Shown: positions 8,399 to 17,025, counted from the first letter of the stretch. The stretch: DNA of 57,498 bases from Clostridiales bacterium (GCA_016278505.1 JADQBQ010000038.1:1-57498); one strand, 5' to 3'. Numbers and translations: made by a program. The notes: generated from the sequence alone by a model not told the origin.

Positions 8399-8820
8399 TG
8401 TATTTTACCCACATTACGGCTATTTATTTAGAATGGCGAAAATTCCATTAACAATAGTCCGACCAAAGTCTATGCCCCTATAACTCTTCTTAACAAATAA
8501 TCAGCCTCTGAACTTAATGTGACTCCTTCCATGTAACGAACAATAAGCTGTTCGTTACACTATCTTTAAGTAGACAGCTTCTAAAAATCATAATAAAAAT
8601 TTAGATCATTAAAGAAAAATGTGCCTTCATGAGGAAATTTTTTAGGACAAGGATTACCATGGCTTTTCCGCTTTCTCTTAACAAGTCTCGGCGGTCTAAC
8701 ACACACACCACCGGATCTGTCAGAAGGTAATAAACAGTACGAGGATTTCCTTGTGGGAGAGTTAAATATTATTTTTAGGAAATATTAAAGATACTAAAAA
8801 AAATAATGGGGGTTTTAGAA
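8399..8820. other. Intergenic region with a perfect 11-bp palindromic hairpin
   Basis: The stretch holds one clear structure: TGTAACGAACA at 8532-8542 and its exact reverse complement at 8549-8559, loop ATAAGC. With no U tract it looks more like an operator or processing hairpin than a terminator. A minus-strand reading around 8610-8740 has coding-like runs but no start and no family. I call no gene. Confidence 0.45.
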
Positions 8821-8821
8821 A

Positions 8822-8965
8822 TTGCCGAAATCAAAAGACCATAAAAAAAGAAAAGTTGATTCTTTGATACCCAAAGAAGATACCCATCCAGGACCAGGCT
8901 TGCAAGAGCTTAACGGCAGAGTAGAGGAAATTGATGCACGGAGTATGTTAGGGGAAGATGATTAG
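8822..8965 (+). CDS. Small charged protein (47 residues), unknown
   Basis: A TTG start at 8822 preceded by GGGGG opens a 47-residue frame: a basic N-terminus (PKSKDHKKRKVDSL), a central THPGPGLQEL, and an acidic C-terminus ending MLGEDD. The composition is protein-like and the frame is the only open one here. Family not recognised; the non-ATG start makes the call tentative. Confidence 0.4.
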   Translation: MPKSKDHKKRKVDSLIPKEDTHPGPGLQELNGRVEEIDARSMLGEDD

Positions 8966-9039
8966 CCGTGATGTTTCCTGACGCAAATTGCACCCACCTT
9001 TCGGCAGCGGGGCTATTATTGCTTAAAATCACACCACTA

Positions 9040-9258
9040 TTAGCCTTTGTTTTCTTCGTTGCCGGGTTCAGGCCCGCTGGTATGCTGCCGTTCCATTTCC
9101 TCCAGCCTATCCGTAAATAATTTACCATCCTGGTTAACATCGATCCCCAAAGCCTTCTTGATTTCCTTTAGCTCTTCTAAAATTTGAGCTGTTCTAACTG
9201 CAGCCAAAATTGAACATATTAAAATTGTAAGAGTAATTAATAGACCTATTAACTCCAT
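9040..9258 (-). CDS. Small single-pass membrane protein
   Basis: 72 residues: an N-terminal membrane helix (LIGLLITLTILICSILAAV), then a charged helix (QILEELKEIKKALGI) that could form a coiled coil, and a polar tail. AGGAGG lies about 14 nt before the ATG, longer than ideal. Faces away from the membrane-tethered HTH gene at 9505. No known family. Confidence 0.55.
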   Translation of the reverse strand: MELIGLLITLTILICSILAAVRTAQILEELKEIKKALGIDVNQDGKLFTDRLEEMERQHTSGPEPGNEENKG

Positions 9259-9504
9259 GGTTATTGCATAATACCTCCTGCGCAGGAAACAGGGGGCGGT
9301 CCCCTATCTCCTTTTTATAAATGTCCTTGTTTATTTTGACTGACTGCTTAATCTCTGATTATGTTCCAGGCGACCATACAGGAATACCGAGAAATAAAAA
9401 GAACTTGTAACTATAACCATGTTTTAGTACTAATAGAGTGGATTGGGCTTGAAATAGTTAATGCCAGCCCTTTCGGATTAACAATACATTATTAGGAGGC
9501 ACAA

Positions 9505-9906
9505 ATGAACAAAGACAAACTGTTAGTTCCCGCCGCAATCGTATTTCTTGGTTTAAGCTTTCTCATTGGATCTCACGTTTTAGCAAATGCACTAACAGAC
9601 TTTGGACGAAGGCTTGATATTGAAACTGAGGACATTGGATCTCCCCTCCGATATATGGCTTCAGAACTGCATGAGTTTAGGCAAGATAGCACAAGGGATT
9701 CTGAAACCACCCAGGAAAAACAAACCATGTATCTGAGCGAGGCAGCGGAATACCTGGGGTTTAGTTTCAAAGAATTAAAATTTCTCATTGAGGAAGAAAA
9801 CATAAATATCCCCTATATCAAGATAAACCGTAAGTATGTTTTCTATAAAGAATCACTGGACCAGTGGCAAAGAAAGATTGAACAACAGGAATACGTCCTT
9901 GAATAA
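9505..9906 (+). CDS. Membrane-tethered helix-turn-helix protein
   Basis: 133 residues. Residues 7-28 form a signal anchor (LLVPAAIVFLGLSFLIG). After a polar linker, residues 74-120 form an excisionase/MerR-like winged helix (MYLSEAAEYLGFSFKELK, IPYIKINRKYVFYKESLDQW). Excisionase-type HTH domains bind DNA, so a membrane-anchored version is unusual and suggests a membrane-linked regulator, provided the HTH faces the cytoplasm. ATG at 9505 follows TAGGAGG. Monocistronic. Confidence 0.7.
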   Translation: MNKDKLLVPAAIVFLGLSFLIGSHVLANALTDFGRRLDIETEDIGSPLRYMASELHEFRQDSTRDSETTQEKQTMYLSEAAEYLGFSFKELKFLIEEENINIPYIKINRKYVFYKESLDQWQRKIEQQEYVLE

Positions 9907-9926
9907 ATACAATCAATCTGGACCAG

Positions 9927-10214
9927 TTAACTTGGAAAAATCCTAATAATGGCTAGAAAAATAAAAATCAAACCTAGTAATCTATAGGAACCGGCTTTGT
10001 TTCCCTTCTTTGCTACAAGCGCTACATATTGCGGAGCGATCAATAGTATTACTCCCCACAGGCCAATTAAAAAATAGGCACAATTAGAGAAAAACCTTCT
10101 TTCAAGACTGTGTAAATCATACTGCATGCTGACATATGCCAAAATCACAAATGCTATGCAAATAATAAGATGTGTTAATTTTATTACATTTCCAACTATG
10201 TGTTTTCTATCCAT
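9927..10214 (-). CDS. Small multi-pass membrane protein
   Basis: 95 residues with three predicted membrane helices (about 10-30, 44-62 and 76-94). No enzyme motif and no family recognised. Its ATG at 10214 follows GGGGG, 16 nt after the stop of the small membrane gene at 10231, so the two form an operon. Confidence 0.6.
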   Translation of the reverse strand: MDRKHIVGNVIKLTHLIICIAFVILAYVSMQYDLHSLERRFFSNCAYFLIGLWGVILLIAPQYVALVAKKGNKAGSYRLLGLIFIFLAIIRIFPS

Positions 10215-10230
10215 TTAAGCTACCCCCATA

Positions 10231-10404
10231 TTACGTATGGTTGGATAAAAGCCTGAAAGATTGCCAGAAGTTTATTTCCGGTATATTAAAAACCTGAGGC
10301 ATAGTAATATTCCAAAGCCACTGGAGAACCCGGGGTAGGAAGAATAACAGAAAAACAATTAAGCCGGCAATATATGACAGTGAAACTAGTGTGGGTGAAA
10401 GCAT
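10231..10404 (-). CDS. Small membrane protein (57 residues)
   Basis: A strong ribosome site (AAGGGGAG) precedes ATG 10404. The product has one long hydrophobic helix (LVSLSYIAGLIVFLLFFL) then an amphipathic, Trp-rich tail (VLQWLWNITMPQVFNI). First gene of a two-gene operon with the membrane protein at 9927. Function unknown. Confidence 0.65.
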   Translation of the reverse strand: MLSPTLVSLSYIAGLIVFLLFFLPRVLQWLWNITMPQVFNIPEINFWQSFRLLSNHT

Positions 10405-10458
10405 AATATCTCCCCTTCCGGTTGTGTGATTTATGCCATCTTTAGGCTTGTAAGATTT

Positions 10459-11475
10459 TTATTTACTTGCAAGTCGCCAAGGCCTCTCCCCCGTTTTTAG
10501 AATTTTGATAACTTTATGGGTGGCTGGATTTATTACGGTAACAGTTCCTCTGGAGTGATTGGAGGCGTACAGTCTACTATCTTTGTGAATTAAATAACTA
10601 GGCGTAGAGATATGTTTGATCTCTGATTTTAATTCATAACTGTTTAGATCTACGATAGATATGGTATCAGGACTGTGGGAATCAGACCCAAAGTGGGGTA
10701 TATATGCTTTATTATTATTAACTGTAACATTACCGGGGTATTTGCTGTTAAGATTAATTTCTTTTTTTATTTCGCCAGATGTAACATCTATAATCAACAA
10801 CTGGGCCCGATGTTGATTTACAACTGCTAATATCTCATTTCCATTATTCGGGGATATGACAAAATTAGTAATTTTATATTTATCACTTAATAATTTTCGG
10901 AAATCACCGTTTTCCCAGACACCTAACGATCGGACTGCTTTTTTAGGGTCAAGGTAATTTACTATTATTGAACCAGATTTCCTAATACAAAAATGGTTTG
11001 CTATAAATGGTATTTCTATATCCTCTATAAAATTTAGCTCTTTATCAAATACAGAGATAAAGGAACCATTAGGCCCCATAACTGAGTAACTTATGTAAAT
11101 CCTATTGTTAAATATTTCTATTTGGTATGGTCCGGCATGTGGCAATTCTTTCATTTGTATTGGCAAATTGTCTTTTATTAATCCTATTTGACATTCTGTT
11201 TTTGAGCTCCTAACAAATATTAAACACCCGTCAATTAATTCTAAATCGCCAATAAGCCTGGGAGTTTGAATATTGCCAACCACCTTATTATTAGTTCTGC
11301 TAATAACCGAAATTTTCCCATCGCAAAGTGCAAATATATGATTAGCCGTATTGTAGAGCTTAACATTAACAGAATCAACTTCCTTTTCTTCTGACAATGT
11401 TGGACTTGGATGGTCAATACAACCACTGAAGATTAACGTGGCAAGGATGGCAATAACTATTAACTTAGATCTCAC
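10459..11475 (-). CDS. Beta-propeller (YncE-like) lipoprotein
   Basis: 338 residues starting at a GTG (11475) with GGAGG upstream. A lipobox (ATLIFSGC) follows a hydrophobic signal. The mature protein has repeated beta-blade segments such as NRIYISYS, TISIVDLNSYELKSEI and LYASNHSRGTVTVINP, the pattern of YVTN/YncE-type propellers. These are usually extracytoplasmic binding or scaffold proteins. The longer frame to 11511 lacks a ribosome site. Ligand unknown. Confidence 0.75.
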   Translation of the reverse strand: MRSKLIVIAILATLIFSGCIDHPSPTLSEEKEVDSVNVKLYNTANHIFALCDGKISVISRTNNKVVGNIQTPRLIGDLELIDGCLIFVRSSKTECQIGLIKDNLPIQMKELPHAGPYQIEIFNNRIYISYSVMGPNGSFISVFDKELNFIEDIEIPFIANHFCIRKSGSIIVNYLDPKKAVRSLGVWENGDFRKLLSDKYKITNFVISPNNGNEILAVVNQHRAQLLIIDVTSGEIKKEINLNSKYPGNVTVNNNKAYIPHFGSDSHSPDTISIVDLNSYELKSEIKHISTPSYLIHKDSRLYASNHSRGTVTVINPATHKVIKILKTGERPWRLASK

Positions 11476-11649
11476 GTTAGTTACCTCCAAATTATAACTC
11501 TGTGGCAACATAGGAATCGTGGGCTGCAGGTGAAGGCACTCACTTAAACCACAGACTTATGGCTAGAAGTTTCGAAGTGAGTATGAAACTCAAGGTGTCT
11601 TCTCCAAACAAATTAAAGCCCTGCTAATTAACGATATATTGCTCTACTT

Positions 11650-11888
11650 CTATAAGGCAATAAGCAAACGTAACACACCTACTAAGGTATAAAAAACGGT
11701 AGACAAGCTAAGCCTCTCCAATTTTTCAAAGTCTTCCTTTCCTTAACCAGCACTTCGTATAACTCTTTTTCCCTGCTTTTCCCTTTGGATAAGATTTGTC
11801 TTGCCTTTTCCAGGCTGCGCTGTATCTTCCGGTAAGTGCCTAATTTTTCCGAAACGTCGGCAAGGCGCTCGCTAATTTTGTTATACAT
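11650..11888 (-). pseudogene. Coiled-coil gene fragment with frameshift
   Basis: From 11888 the frame encodes a coiled coil (ISERLADVSEKLGTYRKIQ, then RQILSKGKSREKELYEVL) and ends at 11682. Moving one base at the A/G run near 11741 gives EDFEKLERLSLSTVFYTL, which matches the continuation LEGLSLT..FYTLFG of a family of longer coiled-coil proteins. It stops at 11650. Both the shift and the truncation suggest a remnant. Confidence 0.5.
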
Positions 11889-12009
11889 GCCTTCCCCTCC
11901 GAATTTAATACCAACTTATTAAACACCGTTATTAATTGGAATACCTGACAGAGCTTCATAAGAGGCTTCCAGACGAGTTAACAAAACTCAATGAAACTGG
12001 TAAAAAGTC

Positions 12010-13485
12010 TTAATTGCCTGAAACGGGTATTTTAAACTTTACCCGCTCCAGTTTTTCACCCACACTGCGCAGCTTCAGAGCTGTTTTTTCTGTGTCAGGC
12101 ATTGAGTGAAATGTAACTTTTACCTGGGACCCTTCCAGGTGCTTCAATACCGGGCCCTTTTTCCAAAACTTGCCCGCCCTTAACCTAAAGTCCGGACGGT
12201 AGTAATCTGAAGGCTTATCACCGGCACCGCTGTATTTAAGATAGAATGCTAATTTGTCATCCTCCAGGGCAACCTTTTCCAGTGTATAGGAAAGGGGTCC
12301 CCATTTGAAAATCTTGTTAACCGTCTTTTCCCCTTCCCGGGGGATTTCCATTTCCAGGACTTGTTCCTGTTCCGGGAAGCGGTACAGGTAAAGAATTGGC
12401 GATGTGAGTTCCAGTTCACGGGCCGACGGGTCCACTGCATTAAAGTGAAAGGCTCCGTCTATACCGCCGGTTATGGTGTCGGTTGAGGTGCGGGTCTCCC
12501 TGAGCTTTACCTTTTTTCCGTTGGTTATATCCACCATCCGGGCCCACGGCCCCGGCAGCCCGGTGTTGGCTCCCTTGATCCCCGGGGCGGGAAGCGGGCG
12601 GCTTATACGGGTTTCTGCGCTGTTAGGCCCGTTAGGCCCCATTTCCGTATACATGGGAGGCGCTGTTTCGACACCAACTCCTGCAATCTCAGGCTCCAGT
12701 GTCCAGCGGGCGCGGAAAAAGAAAATACTCTCCGAAAGGCCCAGCACAGCTCTGTCTATGCTCAGCTCCACCGGTCCGGTCTGCGCTGTAAGATTCGGGT
12801 ACAGCTCCCTGGTATTCTGTGCCACCAGTGTGGGATCCACCGGTATCGTGAAACTTACTTCCACCGGCATACTGTCAGTATTAAAGGTAAGAATAATTTC
12901 TTCAGCATCCAGATTAACCGGCTCCAGGTCGTACACAAAATTTTTGCTGTGCAAACCCCGGCCACTCCGGGGCTGGTAGTTTACACCTTTGTCATCGGTC
13001 ATGCTGACTTCTAAAAAATCCTCCCCTGCCATTCCCGGATCCACCTGGTAAAATACCGTGGTGCGGGCGGTATCCAGTAGAACACGGTTAACGGTAACCA
13101 CGTACGGGCCTAGTTTTTTACTCTTGTTAACCTCGGTGAAAAGGTCCATTTGTTCAGCCTGCTGAAAGGAAGGGTCTCTTAAGGCCAGGTTTTTACCGGC
13201 ATTATAAGACGTCCAGGCGATGGCCGTGGCAGCAAAAAGGAGAATTGCAACTGACAGTGCTGCCACCCGGCGGAACCTGCCGGTAAAGCCAGGCTTTATG
13301 CTCGGGGTTTTTTCGGTATCGACTGAAGCAGGGATAATTGGCTCTTGGTATATTTCTAGCAATTCCCGGCAGTCGGCGCACTTCTCCAGGTGCTTCTCCA
13401 CAAACTCTCCGGTAGCCCCTCCTGCTTCTCCGTCAGAATATATAGGCAAAAGGTCGCGAATTATTTGGCATTCTCTTTCAGTCAC
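12010..13485 (-). CDS. Anti-sigma factor (ZAS zinc finger, single TM, large sensor domain)
   Basis: About 491 residues. The N-terminus has the ZAS signature HLEKCADC (HxxxCxxC) that binds ECF sigma factors. One membrane helix (AALSVAILLFAATAIAW) follows at about residues 90-112, then a roughly 370-residue outer domain of DUF4179/DUF5643 type. The GTG at 13485 has GAGGGTGAT upstream; a GTG at 13494 is possible. It overlaps the sigma gene stop at 13478, so the pair is translationally coupled. Its role is to hold the sigma factor at the membrane until a surface signal arrives. The region is richer in G+C than its neighbours. Confidence 0.85.
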   Translation of the reverse strand: MTERECQIIRDLLPIYSDGEAGGATGEFVEKHLEKCADCRELLEIYQEPIIPASVDTEKTPSIKPGFTGRFRRVAALSVAILLFAATAIAWTSYNAGKNLALRDPSFQQAEQMDLFTEVNKSKKLGPYVVTVNRVLLDTARTTVFYQVDPGMAGEDFLEVSMTDDKGVNYQPRSGRGLHSKNFVYDLEPVNLDAEEIILTFNTDSMPVEVSFTIPVDPTLVAQNTRELYPNLTAQTGPVELSIDRAVLGLSESIFFFRARWTLEPEIAGVGVETAPPMYTEMGPNGPNSAETRISRPLPAPGIKGANTGLPGPWARMVDITNGKKVKLRETRTSTDTITGGIDGAFHFNAVDPSARELELTSPILYLYRFPEQEQVLEMEIPREGEKTVNKIFKWGPLSYTLEKVALEDDKLAFYLKYSGAGDKPSDYYRPDFRLRAGKFWKKGPVLKHLEGSQVKVTFHSMPDTEKTALKLRSVGEKLERVKFKIPVSGN

Positions 13486-13990
13486 TGCTATCACCCTCAG
13501 TTAGTTGATTGAACAGAACCCGAAACTTTTCCTTAGCGCGAAAAAGAATTACACGTGCCGTAGAGGGAGACACGTCCAGCACGGCGCCCAGTTCTTCGAA
13601 AGTAAGTCCCTCTATTTCCCGCAACACTATTGCCGCCCGGTATCTAACCGGAAGCTGTTGCAGAATTTCTCTAGTCTGGCGCATACTCTCCGCATCTTCA
13701 GCGACACGGGCCGGATCCCCGGCCATATTTGTATCAGGAATATCCCAGTCAAGGGACCGGACTTCACGATTACGGCGCAGGTGTCCTGTATAAACGTAAA
13801 AAGCGATGCGGAATAACCAGGTGGAAAGGGCAGATTCCCCCCGGAAACCGTCCAGGGAGAGCGCAGCCTGATAAAAGGTTTCCTGAGTGAGCTCTTCCGC
13901 CAGGTGGTAATTGCCACCCATCCGGTAAAAATACCTGAATATTGATGCCCTGTGCCGACGGTATAGTTTATCTACAGTGTTCTTGGTCAT
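13478..13990 (-). CDS. ECF RNA polymerase sigma factor
   Basis: 170 residues with sigma-70 region 2 (YRMGGNYHLAEELTQETF, STWLFRIAFYV) and region 4 (LPVRYRAAIVLREIEG, FEELGAVLDVSPSTAR). No region 3, so group 4 (ECF). The next gene is its anti-sigma factor. A sigma-X-like promoter (TGTAACATT-N12-GACACT) begins 49 nt upstream, and the same motif occurs before the divergent sigma-like gene. Likely autoregulated, with cell-envelope stress as the probable input (inference). Confidence 0.92.
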   Translation of the reverse strand: MTKNTVDKLYRRHRASIFRYFYRMGGNYHLAEELTQETFYQAALSLDGFRGESALSTWLFRIAFYVYTGHLRRNREVRSLDWDIPDTNMAGDPARVAEDAESMRQTREILQQLPVRYRAAIVLREIEGLTFEELGAVLDVSPSTARVILFRAKEKFRVLFNQLTEGDSSD

Positions 13991-14012
13991 CTTAACACGT
14001 CCTACTTATTCC

Positions 14013-14039
14013 AGTGTCTAAAAGATAAGGAATGTTACA
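14013..14039 (-). promoter_or_regulatory. ECF-type promoter of the sigma/anti-sigma operon
   Basis: On the minus strand TGTAACATT (14039-14031), 12 bp, then GACACT (14018-14013). TGTAAC is the classic -35 of sigma-X-like ECF factors. The same two blocks at the same spacing occur on the plus strand at 14266-14292. Confidence 0.65.
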
Positions 14040-14265
14040 GTTTTTTAAAATTTTTTCAGCAAAAATAAAAAAGCTGCCGTGGTTATTTAGGCATAGCCCT
14101 CCCTATCATGCCATTTTTTGCCCTCAGTGGCCTTAGTGAAGATGGTTTAATTAATCACCCAAGCATTCCCATATTCTTGACATATTTCCACTCTCCTTTA
14201 TTTTTTTGAAGAAAAATGGAATTTTATATTGCTTAAAAAAAACATAACTATGTTTTTTAACTATG

Positions 14266-14292
14266 TGTAACATTTTTCCCGTTCAGGACACT
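14266..14292 (+). promoter_or_regulatory. Second copy of the ECF-type promoter
   Basis: TGTAACATT (14266-14274), 12 bp, GACACT (14287-14292) on the plus strand, identical in both blocks and spacing to the copy before the ECF sigma gene. It would drive the sigma-like gene at 14381. The 12-bp spacers are unrelated, so this is not simply a repeat. Confidence 0.65.
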
Positions 14293-14380
14293 CATATATA
14301 TAGATGTTTTGAAAAAAGCATATCACCGGTGTTGATTTCCGGTGTTTCTTTTATTTATAGAAAGCAGAGGAGGGAGTGCC

Positions 14381-14893
14381 GTGTCCAAACCGGGCGGGGT
14401 ATTAGATAAAGTAGAATCAACTGAACAAATAGTTAACCGGATTTATGCTACTGCGTTTAGGTTAACCGGAAAACGCCATAGTGCTAAAGAACTTACTATC
14501 AAAGCGATAAACGCAGCGATTAACAAGAAAGAAAATCTAACTCTACAATCGGCCCTAAAAGGTTTATGTGCTTCATTCTTACATAATCCCAGCCCGGTAA
14601 TGCTTAAAGGATTTGAGGCAAAAAAAAGTATCTCTTCCCACCGGGAAGTTAATGCTGAGCAGATACAGCAGGCACTTCTTTACCTGCAGCCAATGGAGAG
14701 GTTGGTTATTGTCTTGCGGGAGATGTGGCACCTTTCGTATTGGGAAATTTCACGGTTAGTGGGGCTGGACAAAAAAGAGGTAGCAAAAGAGCTAGCACAG
14801 GGGAGGTTACGTTTTAAGAATTATTTTTTCTCGCAGATGACCAGTAAAGGTTCGGATTGTAACATGGGGGTAGGGTATGAAAAGGGAAGATAA
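14381..14893 (+). CDS. Sigma-70-like protein (degenerate ECF type)
   Basis: 170 residues with the outline of a sigma factor: a region-2-like helix (VNRIYATAFRLTGKRHSAKE) and a region-4-like HTH (LQPMERLVIVLREMWH, then YWEISRLVGLDKKEVAKEL). Region 2 is poorly conserved, so it may be a divergent sigma factor or a sigma-like regulator. The GTG at 14381 has AGGAGGGAG six bases upstream. It is divergent from the ECF operon, carries the same promoter motif and overlaps the small membrane gene at 14877. Confidence 0.75.
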   Translation: MSKPGGVLDKVESTEQIVNRIYATAFRLTGKRHSAKELTIKAINAAINKKENLTLQSALKGLCASFLHNPSPVMLKGFEAKKSISSHREVNAEQIQQALLYLQPMERLVIVLREMWHLSYWEISRLVGLDKKEVAKELAQGRLRFKNYFFSQMTSKGSDCNMGVGYEKGR

Positions 14894-14987
14894 AGCGATT
14901 GCGGTAATATTAATTGTGATGATGTTGTTTCTTATCCTCGGAATGTTGGTAATGACGTTTTATGGCGAAGTCATTTCCCCTAAATAG
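14877..14987 (+). CDS. Small membrane protein (36 residues) coupled to the sigma-like gene
   Basis: Starts inside the end of the sigma-like gene (overlap 17 nt) after GGGGGTAGGG. The product is KREDK, one membrane helix (AVILIVMMLFLILGMLVM) and a short tail ending ISPK. Overlap and ribosome site argue that it is real. It could act as a small membrane anchor or anti-sigma-like partner, which is speculation. Confidence 0.6.
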   Translation: MKREDKAIAVILIVMMLFLILGMLVMTFYGEVISPK

Positions 14988-15030
14988 TCAATAAGTCAAA
15001 TATATTCTCATTAAGAAAGGATAATATCCT

Positions 15031-15454
15031 GTAACCTTCTCCCCCCACTAAAGTGGGAGGCTTCCCAATTCCGGAAAGCCGGGGTCCATGATTAGGTGCC
15101 CCGGAGATTTCTGCACGAATGCAGCACACCATACTGCACTCCGGACACCGTTAGACGCGCACAGACGGGTCTAGCTTAATGCGGTGGCCGTAGTGGTTAC
15201 ATTTCTGGGTGCTGTATCTTTTATTTACAGGCAGAAAAGCTTCCCAAGCGGTATCTCAGCTTATAGTTAAGAAACTGGCTGTACTTTTTAAGGGGCCAGT
15301 TGTTCTGGACAGCCCGGTTGATGTTCTGATTACCCTTACCTTTGTCGGGGCTAACTAATGCCCTTCCTTGGCATTGCCTTACTGGCCAGAAGTTATGTGT
15401 AGTTGTTGCAAAATAACCGGTGATTTCCTGAACATTACAGACACAAAGCGACAT
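15031..15454 (-). pseudogene. TnpB C-terminal relic
   Basis: The minus strand shows NRAVQNNWPLKKYSQFLNYK and then, one frame over, VNKRYSTQKCNHYGHRIK and RCPEC. That is the TnpB helix before the zinc finger and the zinc finger itself, interrupted by at least one frameshift and a TAA. A right-end-type hairpin (CCCAC/GTGGG, about 15047-15058) follows. No N-terminal or RuvC-I part is present. A second, older IS605-family copy, not the one at 3.2-4.9 kb. Confidence 0.65.
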
Positions 15455-15554
15455 TTTTTTAAACTTTCACAAAAAGGAATTGCTATATGGATACTTAAAT
15501 ATTGCAAGTGTGGTCTTATTTAAAAGTAGATAATTATTAAGGGGGGGGAGCTTT

Positions 15555-16094
15555 ATTAAAAAAATATTTACTGTTTTTCTTCCCGTTTTATTCATAATAT
15601 GTATGTTTATATTTGTAAACCAATTAGATTATTCACAACTAAATTCCGATACAGAAATTCGGCATGGAACTCAAAAGGATGCAGTAGAATTATATAAAAA
15701 AATACAAGTCCTAGTAAAGGAAAATAGAGAGATCCCTTTTACCGGTGCATTTATTGACGACAATGATGTTCTAAATATTGGTTTGAAAGGTAATCAACAA
15801 AAATACCGCAACTTGTTTAAACATATAGCTGGTAATACCCCCGTAAAATTTTATGAAACTGATTTTACATTTAAAGAGTTGCGTGAATTACAAATAATCA
15901 TAAGGCAAAATTGGGGGGAACTCGAGGAAAACGGAATTGATATAAACTTTCTTTGCCTTAATGAAAAACTTGGAGTGCTTGAAATTGGATTAGAAAAAGT
16001 TACCGATGAAGCAAAACATACAATAGTTAATTATTTAAATTGTAAACCTTCAGCTTTAAAATTTATTAAAGCACAACCCGCCCAACCACTATAG
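15555..16094 (+). CDS. Signal-anchored protein of unknown function, possible ATT start
   Basis: The first ATG in frame (15603) lies inside the membrane helix. Extending upstream gives KKIFTVFLPVLFIICMFIF, a normal signal anchor, and the only fitting start is an ATT at 15555, six bases after a G8-AG ribosome site. The mature part (about 150 residues) is alpha/beta-like with no family I recognise. With ATG it would be 163 residues, with ATT 179. Either the start is non-standard or a start codon has been lost by mutation. Confidence 0.55.
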   Translation: MKKIFTVFLPVLFIICMFIFVNQLDYSQLNSDTEIRHGTQKDAVELYKKIQVLVKENREIPFTGAFIDDNDVLNIGLKGNQQKYRNLFKHIAGNTPVKFYETDFTFKELRELQIIIRQNWGELEENGIDINFLCLNEKLGVLEIGLEKVTDEAKHTIVNYLNCKPSALKFIKAQPAQPL

Positions 16095-16326
16095 ATATAA
16101 GATTCTTTTGACCCACTGATTGGTACAGGTAGCTTTTCTATATTTACTGCTCCGCACACAGACAAAATGTGCATTAAGCTCCCTTTTTCCCTGTTGAGTA
16201 ATCTTTTTGCCAATGTGCAGCAACATTTTATTTTGTAAATGCTTAATCCCTTCTTTATAGCTTTTCTAGAATAAAGAGGTTTATGCAGAAATATGTAGAA
16301 TATGCCATTTAAGGAGGGGAATTAAA

Positions 16327-17025
16327 TTGAAGAAAATTATATTGGTTGCGTTTCTTTTGTCATTTTTGTTTGCAACACCGTCATACGCAAAAGGGTCGAT
16401 ATACATTAATGGTCAAGAACAAAGCTTTAAACCTATAGTAGTAGACGGTACCACGTACGCACCTTTACGTTCCGTTGCTGAAAATCTTGGAGCTCAAGTG
16501 AATAGCTATGATGGTAATGTTCATATCTCAAAAGATTCTAATAATAACCAGTTGCATAGGCCTGAAATAATTGGAAACGAAAATTTTCGAGTTGTTATGA
16601 ATGAGGCCCTAAACTTACTCGAAGAGCTGGATTTCCCTCATTATACGATGATCTGTCAAAATGCAAAGTCTATAATAGCTATATCGGACGATGAAGCCTC
16701 TTCAGTTCAAGACAAGCCATTAGAATATTATAAAAATAGACAATTAAAAATAAATCAAAACATCTTTGAAGCTGAGGATCTATTTACACCCCAAATTATG
16801 GCAAGTGCTTTAGTTCATGACTGCACTCACTTTGTGCAATTTCGTTATGGTTATTATGAAACACAGAATAAAGAATTGGCTGATATACAGGCTTATATGA
16901 ACGAAATAGTTACTTCAAGTCTCTTAGGTGCGCCAGAATGGTATATTGATTATGTCTTTAAGAAGTTACTTGAAGAAAATCCTGATGTTGATTTAGAGGA
17001 TAAAAGGCAAGCGGTTTATATTTAA
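16327..17025 (+). CDS. Exported copper-amine-oxidase-N domain protein with a putative metallopeptidase-like region
   Basis: 232 residues from a TTG start preceded by AAGGAGGGG. A cleavable signal ends at ATPSYA. Residues 23-75 form a copper amine oxidase-like domain (IYINGQEQSFKPIVVDG, YAPLRSVAENLGA), common in Clostridia envelope proteins and not catalytic. The C-terminal part has LVHDCTHFVQ with two His in HxxxH spacing and a downstream ELADIQAYMNE, suggestive of a metal site. Activity is unproven. Confidence 0.75.
   Translation: MKKIILVAFLLSFLFATPSYAKGSIYINGQEQSFKPIVVDGTTYAPLRSVAENLGAQVNSYDGNVHISKDSNNNQLHRPEIIGNENFRVVMNEALNLLEELDFPHYTMICQNAKSIIAISDDEASSVQDKPLEYYKNRQLKINQNIFEAEDLFTPQIMASALVHDCTHFVQFRYGYYETQNKELADIQAYMNEIVTSSLLGAPEWYIDYVFKKLLEENPDVDLEDKRQAVYI

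Noticed and set aside
8610-8740. Coding-like minus-strand stretch ending in NDLNFYYDF
   Set aside because: No start codon with a ribosome site and no family; two frames look equally open.
12473-12979. 168-residue plus-strand ORF inside the anti-sigma gene
   Set aside because: Antisense to a well-supported anti-sigma factor; low-complexity Ser/Thr/Pro composition and no domain.
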